Positions 1 through 6,664 of a stretch of DNA of 12,514 nucleotides are shown piece after piece. The DNA lies in NCBI RefSeq assembly GCF_042433085.1, contig NZ_JBHLWA010000002.1, positions 1-12,514 on the forward strand. The letters are read 5' to 3'. The position numbers and the translations under genes were made by a program. Below the pieces are notes generated by a model. The model was not told where the DNA came from, searched no databases, and saw only the letters and a list, made by a program, of their open reading frames with translations. Origin of the DNA: Gallibacterium melopsittaci. Its GTDB lineage: Bacteria > Pseudomonadota > Gammaproteobacteria > Enterobacterales > Pasteurellaceae. The first letter of the stretch is position 1. Every line of letters begins with the position of its first letter.

Positions 1-247
1 TCCCTTTCACCTGTAATCCCATCACTTGGATTATGCGTTGTACCCGTTTATGGTTGATACCGTCGCCTAATTGTTTGGTGACTCGGCGATAGCCATAATG
101 TGGATGTTGCTGTTTGATAGCAAGAATCCTTACACTTAAGGAGGTATCTTTATCTGCTTGCTTGGATTGCTGCATTATATGATAAAAGAACGTACTTCTG
201 GCTAATTGTGCATAGATTAACAACAGAGTTAACGGATACTGCACTCT
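1..247 (-). CDS. IS3-family transposase orfB, partial (both ends missing)
   Basis: No complete open reading frame is visible, but the minus-strand frame from 247 down to the window edge is open for 82 codons. It reads as the N-terminal part of an IS3-family OrfB: a YPLTLLLIYAQLARSTFFYH stretch just after the gap, then HYGYRRVTKQLG and INHKRVQRIIQVMGL. This is the region before the rve/DDE integrase core in IS150-type transposases. The true start lies in the N gap, and the catalytic DDE residues lie outside the window. An internal ATG near 177 is not a likely start because the homologous region extends upstream of it. OrfB normally acts as an OrfAB fusion made by programmed frameshifting. Confidence 0.8.
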
Positions 248-249
248 TA

Positions 250-329
250 NNNNNNNNNNNNNNNNNNNNNNNNNNNNNNNNNNNNNNNNNNNNNNNNNNN
301 NNNNNNNNNNNNNNNNNNNNNNNNNNNNN
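250..329. other. Assembly gap, 80 Ns inside the IS
   Basis: Eighty consecutive undetermined bases fall between the end of readable orfA and the start of readable orfB. The OrfA-OrfB junction, including the expected leucine-zipper region and frameshift site, is therefore missing. Any translation running through the gap is an artefact. With the nominal length, orfB sits in the +1 frame relative to orfA, not the -1 frame expected for this family, so the gap length is probably only an estimate. Confidence 0.97.
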
Positions 330-767
330 TAATTCGAGAATTCTTAAGTGTAAGCGTTCTTCTTCTGTTTTCGGTGGAGAGGGCATTTTGGCATAGCGTG
401 GTTTTTTCATCGCAGGTCGTCCTTTGGGTTTTGGTTGTAATCCTTCTATACCGCATTGTTGAAAGCTTTTCAACCATTGGCTAATGACACCCGAATTAGG
501 AATACCAAAATGTAGGCTGGCTTGTTCAACTGTCATGTCTCTGTTTTGAATCGTTTGTATGACGTGATATTTAAAGTCGGGAGTATAAGTACGTTTAGTA
601 TGAAGCACAGCTAAACCGTGTATCCCTGAATGTTGATATTGGGCAATCCAACGCTCTAATGTGCGTTTAGGCACGGTAAATGTACGACAGGTTAAAGAAA
701 GACTTTCATCGTGTTCAAAGTAGAAATCTACCACTTGTTGTTTAAATGTTTGGTTATATTTGGTCAT
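330..767 (-). CDS. IS3-family transposase orfA, truncated by the gap
   Basis: This is the helix-turn-helix protein of the IS, needed as the DNA-binding part of the OrfAB transposase. I chose the ATG at 767, not an in-frame ATG at 806, because it is preceded at 10 nt by an AGAGGTG ribosome site (778-784) and gives the family-like N terminus MTKYNQTFKQQVVDFYFEHD. The 146 visible residues hold two HTH units, each with a tryptophan in the recognition region (RTLERWIAQYQHSGIHGL and VISQWLKSFQQCGIEGL). A basic linker KPKGRPAMKKPRYAK and a leucine-containing stretch LHLRILEL follow, where the zipper would begin. The C terminus is lost in the N run. Whether the element is intact and mobile cannot be decided. 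Confidence 0.85.
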
Positions 768-789
768 AAAAAATCTGCACCTCTGTCTG

Positions 790-824
790 TTGGATAATAA
801 GTCCAACTTTAGGGGTGCAGATCA
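790..824 (-). repeat. IS terminal inverted-repeat end with internal dyad
   Basis: Read on the minus strand from 824, the end is TGATCTGCACCCCTAAAG followed by TTGGAC, similar in pattern to IS150-type termini. Inside it, TTGGA (790-794) and TCCAA (802-806) are complementary arms with a 7-nt spacer. This dyad lies upstream of the orfA ribosome site and may form a small leader hairpin. A -10-like TATTAT is embedded in the same stretch. The matching right repeat is outside the window. Confidence 0.7.
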
Positions 825-839
825 CTCGATAGCCCTTTT
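825..839. terminator. Probable half of a disrupted bidirectional terminator
   Basis: Immediately beyond the IS end, the plus strand reads CTCGATAGCCCTTTT, and the minus strand after dctM therefore reads AAAAGGGCTATCGAG. This is the look of one arm of a bidirectional intrinsic terminator (A-run plus GC-rich arm), but no complementary arm is present before the IS begins. The inference is that the IS inserted in or near the loop and the partner arm lies on the far side of the element, outside this window. Confidence 0.4.
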
Positions 840-847
840 GTTATCAA

Positions 848-2176
848 CTATTTAACGGTAAATAAAACAATTTCAGGGAAAGTAAGTAATAATGCTAAGA
901 GTAGGATTTGAATAGCAATAAACGGTAATACCGATTTAAAAATATCTACTAGCTCAACGCCTTTCGGTGCCACACTATGTAAATAGAAAGCTGCAGGACC
1001 AAATGGCGGTGATAAGAATGATACTTGCATATTGACACAGAATAATACGCCGAACCAAATTGGGTCATAACCTAAATTTTGTACAATTGGCACAAAAATT
1101 GGCATCGTCAACATTGCAATTCCAATCCAGTCAAGGAATAAACCTAATACTAATAAGATTGCCATCATGATAAGAATAATACCAAGTGGAGGTAATCCTG
1201 AACTCACTAGCATAGATTCAACGAATTTATTTCCACCAACAAGGTTATAAATACCAACAAGAATATACGCACCGATACCAATCCACATGATCATACCGCA
1301 GGTTTGCATCGTAGTATAAGAAGCCTCTTTCATCACTTTCCAGTTGAGCTCTTTACGATAAAGTGATACTGCCATAACAGCAATTACCCCTACTGCTGCC
1401 GCCTCAGTAACAGAAGCAATTCCCCCATAAATACTTCCTAATACAATTAAGGCAATCATTGCTGGTAAAGCAATATCAATACGTGCTTTACGTCTTTCTG
1501 CTTTTGAAATTGGCGCATTACGTTCTTCTTCTGGAATATCCGGTAATAAACGAGGATTTAAACGTCCACGAATCACAATGTAGAGAATATACATTCCAGC
1601 TAATAAAAATGCAGGAATAAAACTTGCGGTGAAAAGATCACCAATAGAAACAGAAGCGACTAAACCATAAATAATTAATACAATACTAGGTGGTACCATT
1701 GTTCCAAGCGCACCAGATGACACCACTGTACCAATAGCTAATTTTTTGTCATATCCTAACCGTAACATTTGTGGTAACGCTAATAAACCTAATAAAACTG
1801 TTTCACCACCGATAATTCCAGACATCGTTGCAAGGAATACCCCAATTAATACAGTCTGTAATGCTACACCAGTTCTAAATTTACGAGTGGTTAACCACAT
1901 TGCATTATAAAGATCTTTGGCAATTCCTGTTTTATCTAAAAGTGATGCCATTAATACGAACATTGGCACTGCAAGCAACGAATAACTTGTCATAAACCCA
2001 TAAACACGATTTACAACCATCGGCAATACATCAGGAGAAAACCAACCTACAGCAAGTAATGTCGCAATTAATCCCGTTAAAAATGCGAGCGGTACCCCAG
2101 TTACCAATAAAAAGCACATCACTAAAAATAAGATTAATGTGACAACATCAATACCTAAACCACTGAGACCAAACAT
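848..2176 (-). CDS. dctM: TRAP transporter large permease subunit (DctM-type)
   Basis: This is the 442-residue large membrane subunit of a tripartite ATP-independent periplasmic transporter, the ion-coupled channel component in the inner membrane. It is hydrophobic throughout, with roughly a dozen membrane segments. Family motifs are visible: SGALGTMVPPS (154-164), GGIASVTEAAAVG (251-263), LFLDWIGIAMLTMPI (346-360) and LSPPFGPAAFYL (388-399). A charged cytoplasmic-type loop (PEEERNAPISKAERRKAR) splits the two halves near 215-232. Length and motifs are normal, so it appears intact. It follows dctQ by 10 nt and has a good AAGGAGAGA ribosome site. It is last in the galactonate operon, and the IS starts 23 bp past its stop codon. 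The substrate is inferred only from the neighbouring enzymes. Symbols for this family vary (dctM, siaM, yiaN). Confidence 0.93.
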   Translation of the reverse strand: MFGLSGLGIDVVTLILFLVMCFLLVTGVPLAFLTGLIATLLAVGWFSPDVLPMVVNRVYGFMTSYSLLAVPMFVLMASLLDKTGIAKDLYNAMWLTTRKFRTGVALQTVLIGVFLATMSGIIGGETVLLGLLALPQMLRLGYDKKLAIGTVVSSGALGTMVPPSIVLIIYGLVASVSIGDLFTASFIPAFLLAGMYILYIVIRGRLNPRLLPDIPEEERNAPISKAERRKARIDIALPAMIALIVLGSIYGGIASVTEAAAVGVIAVMAVSLYRKELNWKVMKEASYTTMQTCGMIMWIGIGAYILVGIYNLVGGNKFVESMLVSSGLPPLGIILIMMAILLVLGLFLDWIGIAMLTMPIFVPIVQNLGYDPIWFGVLFCVNMQVSFLSPPFGPAAFYLHSVAPKGVELVDIFKSVLPFIAIQILLLALLLTFPEIVLFTVK

Positions 2177-2186
2177 ATTTCTCTCC

Positions 2187-2726
2187 TTATTCGTTACTAT
2201 TAGTTAAACGTTGTTTTAATTTCCAAATCACTTGGATAAAAAACAACACAAATAAAACGAAAATAGCGACTTTTAATAACCCTGGAATAGGTGGATTCCA
2301 TGCCGAACCAGAACGTTCTAATACAATCTCACCTGTAGGAGAAACTGCTGCACTGTACGCTACAAAATAGCTAGAGTACGCTAATAGTCCCAAGAAAAGT
2401 AAAGTGATAATTCCACTAAAAATTTCTAAACGATTACGCCATTTAGCAGAAACGCGATCTAATAAAATAGGCACTCGAATATGTTTATTACGTCCATAAG
2501 AAAAGAGCCCTGCATACACCATTAAAAACCCAGCTAGCGCAATACTGGTTTCATGTACCCAATCGGTTGGTGAGTTAAATACATATCTTGCAATAATTTC
2601 ATAAAACGAAATCACCACAATCAATAAATATCCCCAAGAAAGTTTATGCCCAATAGCCTCGATAAGCTTATCAATTTTCGTGAGCTTTTCTTCTACTTCT
2701 GCTGGGGTGTTTTTTAAATCTTCCAT
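2187..2726 (-). CDS. dctQ: TRAP transporter small permease subunit (DctQ-type)
   Basis: This 179-residue protein has four predicted membrane segments (about 34-52, 63-80, 103-126 and 150-168), the standard topology of the small TRAP membrane subunit that joins DctM to form the transport unit. After the first segment it has the family-like stretch YEIIARYVFNSPTDWVHE, and near the last segment SAWNPPIPGLLKVAIF. The N terminus before the first segment is charged and cytoplasmic. It sits between dctP and dctM, 68 nt downstream of dctP and after a terminator-like hairpin, so its expression probably depends on partial readthrough. A purine-rich AGGGGAAAG precedes the ATG. DctQ subunits diverge quickly, so the call rests on topology, motif and position together. 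Confidence 0.92.
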   Translation of the reverse strand: MEDLKNTPAEVEEKLTKIDKLIEAIGHKLSWGYLLIVVISFYEIIARYVFNSPTDWVHETSIALAGFLMVYAGLFSYGRNKHIRVPILLDRVSAKWRNRLEIFSGIITLLFLGLLAYSSYFVAYSAAVSPTGEIVLERSGSAWNPPIPGLLKVAIFVLFVLFFIQVIWKLKQRLTNSNE

Positions 2727-2746
2727 CTTCTTTCCCCTATTGATAG

Positions 2747-2783
2747 AAAAATAGCCAAGCTACCGTTATAACTTGGCTATTTA
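2747..2783 (-). terminator. Terminator-like attenuator between dctP and dctQ
   Basis: AAATAGCCAAG (2749-2759) pairs perfectly with CTTGGCTATTT (2772-2782), giving an 11-bp stem with a 12-nt loop. On the transcribed minus strand the descending arm runs into a T tract (plus-strand A run 2747-2751). It lies 12 nt past the dctP stop codon, inside the operon. The likely role is partial termination, so that periplasmic binding protein is made in excess of DctQM. The same hairpin would also protect the 3' end of upstream mRNA. Confidence 0.85.
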
Positions 2784-2794
2784 AGATTCAATAT

Positions 2795-3802
2795 TTATTT
2801 AATCATGCCTTTGTCTTTCAAATATTTCATAACAGTATTGTAGAATTTTTCTGACATAGGTGATTTTTTCGCCCATTCAGGCCACATTTGCGTTGCCACT
2901 TCACGCACTTTGGCTACTTCTTCTGGTGACCAAGAAACCACTGTAATATCTGCTTTTTTGTTTTTGATCGCTTCTTCATCAAGTTTTTGATGCATACCTA
3001 AGAAGCCTTCTGCGTATTGTTTACCAGCTTTAGCTAAAACATCTTTTAAATCTTGTGGCAAGCTATCATAAATTTTCTTATTCAATGTTACTTGGTTCAT
3101 CGGCATTGAGTGCCAACCTGGATAAATTGGATATTTCGCAATATCGTTCATACCATTAGCTTGGTTACGTGCGAAAATAGAATAGTCAGAAGCATCAATC
3201 ACCCCTTTTTCAAGTGAGGTATAAACTTCTGAACCAGGAAGATTTACTGGTGCAGCACCTAAACCTTTGAATAATGCTTGTACAAGCCCTTCTGGCGCAC
3301 GTACTTTTACCCCTTGTAACTCTTTAATATTATGAATTGGCTTTTTAGAAACGAGTGATTCACCACCTACGGTACTGATTGCTAATAGTTGTACACCATA
3401 TTTATTCAATAATTCATTCGCAACATCAAAACCACCACCGTTATACATGAAATCAATTAAATCTTTAGGATCACTCCAAGCACCAATTAAGTTTCCGTAT
3501 AAAGCAAATGCAGGATCTTTACCTGAGAAATAAGATGGGTCAGTAAAATCACCTTGAATAATATTCATACCAATAGAGTCTAGAGTTTGGTTATGTTCAA
3601 CAACTGAACCTGCACCAAGTACTGTAATTTCAATACGCCCATTGGACAATGATTTCACATCTTTCGCCCATTGCTCCTGATATTTAAACGCATCATCACC
3701 AGGTTGGTCTGAAGATTGGAATTTCCACTCATATTCAGCAGCAAACACACTTGCAGAAAACATCACTAAAGAACAAGCTAAAACACTTTTTAATAATTTC
3801 AT
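2795..3802 (-). CDS. dctP: TRAP transporter substrate-binding protein (DctP family), probably for D-galactonate
   Basis: This is a periplasmic solute receptor of 335 residues. The N terminus is a Sec signal peptide (K2-K5, hydrophobic core 7-16, SVFA at 18-21), with cleavage most likely after A21. The DctP-family signature is present: VKVRAP at 165-170, where R168 corresponds to the conserved arginine that grips the substrate carboxylate, followed by GAAPVNLPGSEVYTSLEKGVIDASDY (182-207). W230 and the YPGWHSMPMNQV stretch line the usual ligand region. It lies 44 nt after dgoD in the same operon, which points to an aldonate ligand and most simply D-galactonate. The substrate is inferred from context and cannot be read from the protein. 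Its ribosome site is AGAGGA. The hairpin after it should favour its overproduction relative to the permease subunits. Confidence 0.92.
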   Translation of the reverse strand: MKLLKSVLACSLVMFSASVFAAEYEWKFQSSDQPGDDAFKYQEQWAKDVKSLSNGRIEITVLGAGSVVEHNQTLDSIGMNIIQGDFTDPSYFSGKDPAFALYGNLIGAWSDPKDLIDFMYNGGGFDVANELLNKYGVQLLAISTVGGESLVSKKPIHNIKELQGVKVRAPEGLVQALFKGLGAAPVNLPGSEVYTSLEKGVIDASDYSIFARNQANGMNDIAKYPIYPGWHSMPMNQVTLNKKIYDSLPQDLKDVLAKAGKQYAEGFLGMHQKLDEEAIKNKKADITVVSWSPEEVAKVREVATQMWPEWAKKSPMSEKFYNTVMKYLKDKGMIK

Positions 3803-3846
3803 TTTGATATTCCTCTAAAAAATTAGTAACGGAAATTGTTGTTTTC

Positions 3847-4995
3847 TTACCATTCGGCAAAAGAACCATCTTTATTTCGCCAGATTGGGTTGTGCCAATG
3901 AGCACCTTTATCATTTTGTTCTTTCATAAAGGTTTCATTAATTTCTATCCCTAAACCAGCACCAGTTAAAATATCGCAATAACCTGCTTTAAATTCGAAG
4001 ACCTCCTTATTCGTCATGTAATCTAAAACATCATTTTCTTGGTTGTAATGAATACCAATACTTTGCTCTTGAATCACTGCATTTAAGCAAACTGTATCAA
4101 TATGTAATGATGAAGCTAAGGCTATTGGTCCCAATGGGCAGTGTGGAGCAAGTGCTACGTCATAAGCCTCAGCCATAGTGGCAATTTTTCTTAATTCAGA
4201 AATACCACCACAATGAGAAACATCTGGTTGTAAAATATCAACGCCACCACGTTGTAGAAGATGTTTAAACTCCCATCGAGAATACATGCGTTCGCCTGTA
4301 GCTATTGGAATGGCGCCATAACGTGCGATTTCATGAATTGCATCAAAGTGCTCGGCTAAAACTGGTTCTTCCACAAACATTGGATTAAACACAGCTAATT
4401 CTTTTAATAAAATTTTCGCCATCGCTTTATGGACTCGACCATGGAAATCAATACCAATACCAAAATCTTTACCTACAGCATCACGAATTGCCTGTACTCG
4501 TGCTAATACCGCATCTACTTTTGAATAATCATCAATAAAATTGAGTTCTGCCGTACCATTCATTTTTATTGCAGTAAAGCCAGCTTCTTGGCGTTCTTTC
4601 GCCATGCGTGCCACATCATCTGGACGATCACCACCAATCCATGAATACATACGCATCCGGTCGCGACATTTTCCTCCAAGCAATTGATATACAGGTGTAT
4701 TTAACGCTTTACCTTTAATATCCCATAATGCTTGATCAATACCTGCTAAAGCACTCATCATGATTGGACCACCTCGATAGAAAGAGGAACGATATAAGAC
4801 GTTCCAGTGATCTTCAATATCGTGAGGATCTTTACCAATCAAATATTCCATTAATTCAGCAACACAGGCATGTACTGTATGTGTACGGCCTTCTAAACAA
4901 GGTTCTCCCCAACCAACAATTCCTTCATCGGTAACAATTTTTAAAAATCCCCAACGAGGTGGCACAATATAAGTTTCATATCCAACGATTTTCAT
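3847..4995 (-). CDS. dgoD: D-galactonate dehydratase (enolase superfamily)
   Basis: DgoD (EC 4.2.1.6) removes water from D-galactonate to give 2-keto-3-deoxy-D-galactonate in the cytoplasm. The protein is 382 residues, the same length as E. coli DgoD as I recall it, and collinear with it. An N-terminal capping domain (PPRWGFLKI, GWGEPCLEGR, YRGGPIMMSALAGIDQALWD) precedes the TIM barrel. The Mg2+ ligands fall at D183, E209 and E235 (GIDFHGR, FVEEPVL, ATGERMYSR), and the catalytic histidines at H185 and H285 (LAPHCPLGP). The C terminus closes with IWRNKDGSFAEW, also as in DgoD. All key residues are present, so it should be active. It begins 14 nt after dgoA, with a GGAG ribosome site. Another acid-sugar dehydratase specificity is possible but unlikely given dgoK and dgoA alongside. 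Confidence 0.96.
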   Translation of the reverse strand: MKIVGYETYIVPPRWGFLKIVTDEGIVGWGEPCLEGRTHTVHACVAELMEYLIGKDPHDIEDHWNVLYRSSFYRGGPIMMSALAGIDQALWDIKGKALNTPVYQLLGGKCRDRMRMYSWIGGDRPDDVARMAKERQEAGFTAIKMNGTAELNFIDDYSKVDAVLARVQAIRDAVGKDFGIGIDFHGRVHKAMAKILLKELAVFNPMFVEEPVLAEHFDAIHEIARYGAIPIATGERMYSRWEFKHLLQRGGVDILQPDVSHCGGISELRKIATMAEAYDVALAPHCPLGPIALASSLHIDTVCLNAVIQEQSIGIHYNQENDVLDYMTNKEVFEFKAGYCDILTGAGLGIEINETFMKEQNDKGAHWHNPIWRNKDGSFAEW

Positions 4996-5009
4996 TCTAT
5001 GACTCCAAA

Positions 5010-5642
5010 CTACTGTTCAATTTCATCCCAAACTTGTTTAAATTTTGTTGCATTGCTAATGAAATCTTCTAAAGAGATTCCTGCTGAATACAACGCATTA
5101 CCCAATCCAAATCCTTTTGCACCAAGAGAGATATAACGCTGCATCTGTTCTTTATCTGCTTTTATTCCACCGACAGGAAAACAACTTACCTCTTTTGGTA
5201 ATACACTAAGAATGGCTTTAAATCCGGTTGGTCCCACTAATTCGGCAGGGAAAATTTTGATCTTTGTTGCACCAGAGTTAATGGCTAAGAAAGCTTCTGT
5301 TGGTGTCATGACTCCAACAAAGATAAGGCAATTAGAGGCGTTAGCGAGTTTAATTACTTCTAGATCTACATTTGGTGTAACAATCAATTTCACACCAGTT
5401 GCTAATACTTGTTTTAATAATTCAACATCCGTTACCGTACCTGCACCAATACAACAACGATCACCAAATTTTTCTTGTAATAAACGAATTGTCTCTAACG
5501 CATTTGGACTATTTAGTGGCACTTCAATAAAGTAATAACCTAACTCAATTAAATGGGAAACATATTGCTCTGCTTCTTCGGTCTTAATGCCACGTAAAAT
5601 GGCTATGAGAGGACACTTTCCAGATATATTTTCAATACTCAT
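5010..5642 (-). CDS. dgoA: 2-dehydro-3-deoxy-6-phosphogalactonate aldolase
   Basis: DgoA (EC 4.1.2.21) cleaves 2-keto-3-deoxy-6-phosphogalactonate to pyruvate and glyceraldehyde-3-phosphate. This is a 210-residue class I aldolase of the KDPG/KHG family: PLIAILRGI (11-19), catalytic glutamate E40 in FIEVPLNSP, IGAGTV (65-70), LIVTPN (86-91), Schiff-base lysine K129 in KIKIFPAELVGP, and the phosphate-binding PVGGI (156-160) and GFGLGNALY (177-185). The VPLNSP form of the glutamate motif and the dgoK/dgoD neighbours favour galactonate over the Entner-Doudoroff KDPG enzyme Eda. The ATG lies one base beyond the dgoK stop codon, and the ribosome site AAGGAAAG is inside the end of dgoK, so translation is probably coupled. 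In E. coli the dgoA and dgoD genes are also adjacent. Confidence 0.94.
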   Translation of the reverse strand: MSIENISGKCPLIAILRGIKTEEAEQYVSHLIELGYYFIEVPLNSPNALETIRLLQEKFGDRCCIGAGTVTDVELLKQVLATGVKLIVTPNVDLEVIKLANASNCLIFVGVMTPTEAFLAINSGATKIKIFPAELVGPTGFKAILSVLPKEVSCFPVGGIKADKEQMQRYISLGAKGFGLGNALYSAGISLEDFISNATKFKQVWDEIEQ

Positions 5643-5643
5643 G

Positions 5644-6537
5644 CTACTTTCCTTCTAGATACTGATTTGCAATAAACTTTATTCCTTGTAAGAAACAAGT
5701 TTCTCCATCAACAAGTTGATAGTGATAACCTAAATGGGATAACGCTGTTTGGTAACGTGTAGCAATTCCTTTACTACCAATAATGTAGTGTGTAAGGGTA
5801 TTAGATAATTGTTGAATTTCATTTCCAATAATCACACCAGATAGATAGCTTCTTACCGCTTTACTCGATAGTTTTTGATTCAGACATTGTGTTCTTACTG
5901 AAAACAAAGCATTAGATAAAGGCACATCATATCCAATCTCAACACCCTGCAAAAATCCTTCTTCATCGTCATAAATTTCAGGCATACCTTGCGTTAAAAT
6001 GCTGTATTGATTCAATAACGCAAATAATTCACCTGTCATCATGGTACAAAAATCTGTTAATTGATCATTATTTACTGTCGCATGTTTACTATGTGTTCCT
6101 GGAAGAATGACTGATAAAGTGTCATCTGCTACAAGTTTACGTAGCCCCAACAATTGGGTTTCTTCACCACGCATCACATCAAATAAACCAAATTTATTGG
6201 TTATTGACATTCCTGGAACAATAAAAGCTGGAACACCCCAAGATAGTTCAAAACTATATAAACCAGAAACTAATCTCTCTAAACTAGTTGGTGCAGCTAA
6301 ATAAGGCACTTCATGCCAACCATTTTTTGCGCCAACCATACCAGCCATGCAGACTACTTCACCACTTAAGTCATACAAGAAATCATGCTGTTTAAATAAT
6401 TGATAGATCTCTTGTTCAAACATCCCATTTGGAATAAATTTCATTCCTTTGTTATTGTTTTCTAACAATTTTATATCATTATCATTCACTACATGATAAG
6501 CTCTAAAATTTGTAGTACCCCAGTCAACAACAATCAT
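5644..6537 (-). CDS. dgoK: 2-dehydro-3-deoxygalactonokinase
   Basis: DgoK (EC 2.7.1.58) phosphorylates 2-keto-3-deoxygalactonate at C6 with ATP. I start it at the ATG at 6537 (297 residues, MIVVDWGTTNFRAY), which matches where E. coli DgoK begins its IDWGSTNLRAW motif. An upstream in-frame TTG at 6570 would add 11 residues but has no ribosome site and falls inside the predicted operator. Motifs are DWGTTN (5-10, phosphate loop of the ASKHA fold), MAGMVG (64-69), VMRGEETQLLG (121-131), LPGTHSKH (145-152) and MMTGEL (166-171), all shared with E. coli DgoK. Length is normal. It is the first gene of the operon. Ribosome binding is weak (GGTG, four bases before the ATG). It is read away from dgoR across a 172-bp control region. 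Confidence 0.94.
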   Translation of the reverse strand: MIVVDWGTTNFRAYHVVNDNDIKLLENNNKGMKFIPNGMFEQEIYQLFKQHDFLYDLSGEVVCMAGMVGAKNGWHEVPYLAAPTSLERLVSGLYSFELSWGVPAFIVPGMSITNKFGLFDVMRGEETQLLGLRKLVADDTLSVILPGTHSKHATVNNDQLTDFCTMMTGELFALLNQYSILTQGMPEIYDDEEGFLQGVEIGYDVPLSNALFSVRTQCLNQKLSSKAVRSYLSGVIIGNEIQQLSNTLTHYIIGSKGIATRYQTALSHLGYHYQLVDGETCFLQGIKFIANQYLEGK

Positions 6538-6558
6538 AATACACCAAAAAATAACAAT

Positions 6559-6571
6559 CTTGTATGACAAG
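6559..6571. promoter_or_regulatory. Predicted DgoR (GntR/FadR-type) operator
   Basis: CTTGTATGACAAG is an inverted repeat with 5-bp arms and a 3-bp spacer. It fits the TNGTNNNACNA pattern known for the FadR subfamily of GntR regulators. It is centred at 6565, in the dgoK leader and over the predicted transcription start, where a bound repressor would block initiation. DgoR, encoded divergently next to it, is the obvious candidate. Binding is inferred. Confidence 0.65.
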
Positions 6572-6572
6572 A

Positions 6573-6578
6573 ATAATA
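6573..6578 (-). promoter_or_regulatory. Predicted -10 element of the dgoKAD-dctPQM promoter
   Basis: On the minus strand 6578-6573 reads TATTAT (4 or 5 of 6 consensus positions depending on register, in an AT-rich context). No good -35 hexamer lies 16-18 bp upstream. The spacing fits a CRP class II promoter instead: with the CRP-like site centred at 6607.5 as -41.5, this hexamer occupies exactly -12 to -7 and the start falls at 6566. The leader would be about 29 nt. Confidence 0.6.
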
Positions 6579-6599
6579 ATCAAAAAATGAGCAACTTTC

Positions 6600-6615
6600 T
6601 GTGATTAAGATCCCA
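6600..6615. promoter_or_regulatory. CRP-like binding site
   Basis: TGTGATTAAGATCCCA matches the CRP consensus TGTGA-N6-TCACA at 9 of 10 core positions; only the second half-site (TCCCA) is imperfect. It lies between dgoK and dgoR, with flanking T-rich sequence as in good CRP sites. Its position fits class II activation of dgoK. It lies about 63 bp from the likely dgoR start, so an effect there is possible too. Confidence 0.6.
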
Positions 6616-6630
6616 TTTTTGATCAAAAAT
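6615..6630. repeat. Perfect 16-bp palindrome in the dgo control region
   Basis: ATTTTTGATCAAAAAT is perfectly self-complementary with no spacer. It abuts the CRP-like site and is about 29 bp upstream of the dgoR -10 element. It does not fit the FadR-type operator pattern. It may be a second regulator site, a bent A-tract region or a site for a nucleoid protein. No assignment is possible from sequence alone. Confidence 0.5.
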
Positions 6631-6658
6631 TTTTTATCTTTTCAAGAGGAGAAAAATG

Positions 6659-6664
6659 TATAAT
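6659..6664 (+). promoter_or_regulatory. -10 element of the dgoR promoter
   Basis: A consensus TATAAT lies 45 bp before the dgoR ATG, with TG directly upstream. The -35 region is weak (TCTTTT at 6637-6642, 16-bp spacing). The predicted start is near 6671. The symmetrical TGTTAACA at 6673-6680 would lie just downstream of it and could be an autoregulatory site, although its spacing differs from the operator before dgoK. Confidence 0.6.

Larger units (their letters stand above)
1..824 (-). mobile_element. Partial IS3-family (IS150-like) insertion sequence, left end
   Basis: On the minus strand the element begins at about 824 with an end reading TGATCTGCACCCCTAAAG, which resembles IS150-group termini. 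It then carries orfA (double helix-turn-helix protein) and the start of orfB (transposase). A run of 80 Ns interrupts it, and the DDE catalytic region and right end lie beyond the left edge of the window. The visible part is about 0.82 kb of an element that is usually 1.2-1.5 kb. The target duplication cannot be checked because the other end is absent. Gaps inside such multicopy elements are typical of short-read assemblies. Confidence 0.88.

Noticed and set aside
150..806. A 218-codon minus-strand ORF running through the N gap
   Set aside because: Its C-terminal part after the Ns is out of frame with the recognisable orfB and has no IS features. The apparent fusion is an artefact of the gap length; only 330-767 is orfA.
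5212..5535. Plus-strand ORF of 107 codons inside dgoA
   Set aside because: Antisense shadow of a well-supported gene, with no ribosome site or recognisable domain.
5644..6570. Longer dgoK starting at TTG 6570
   Set aside because: No ribosome site, the 11 extra residues are not family-like, and the start would lie within the predicted operator and transcription start. ATG 6537 matches the E. coli protein.
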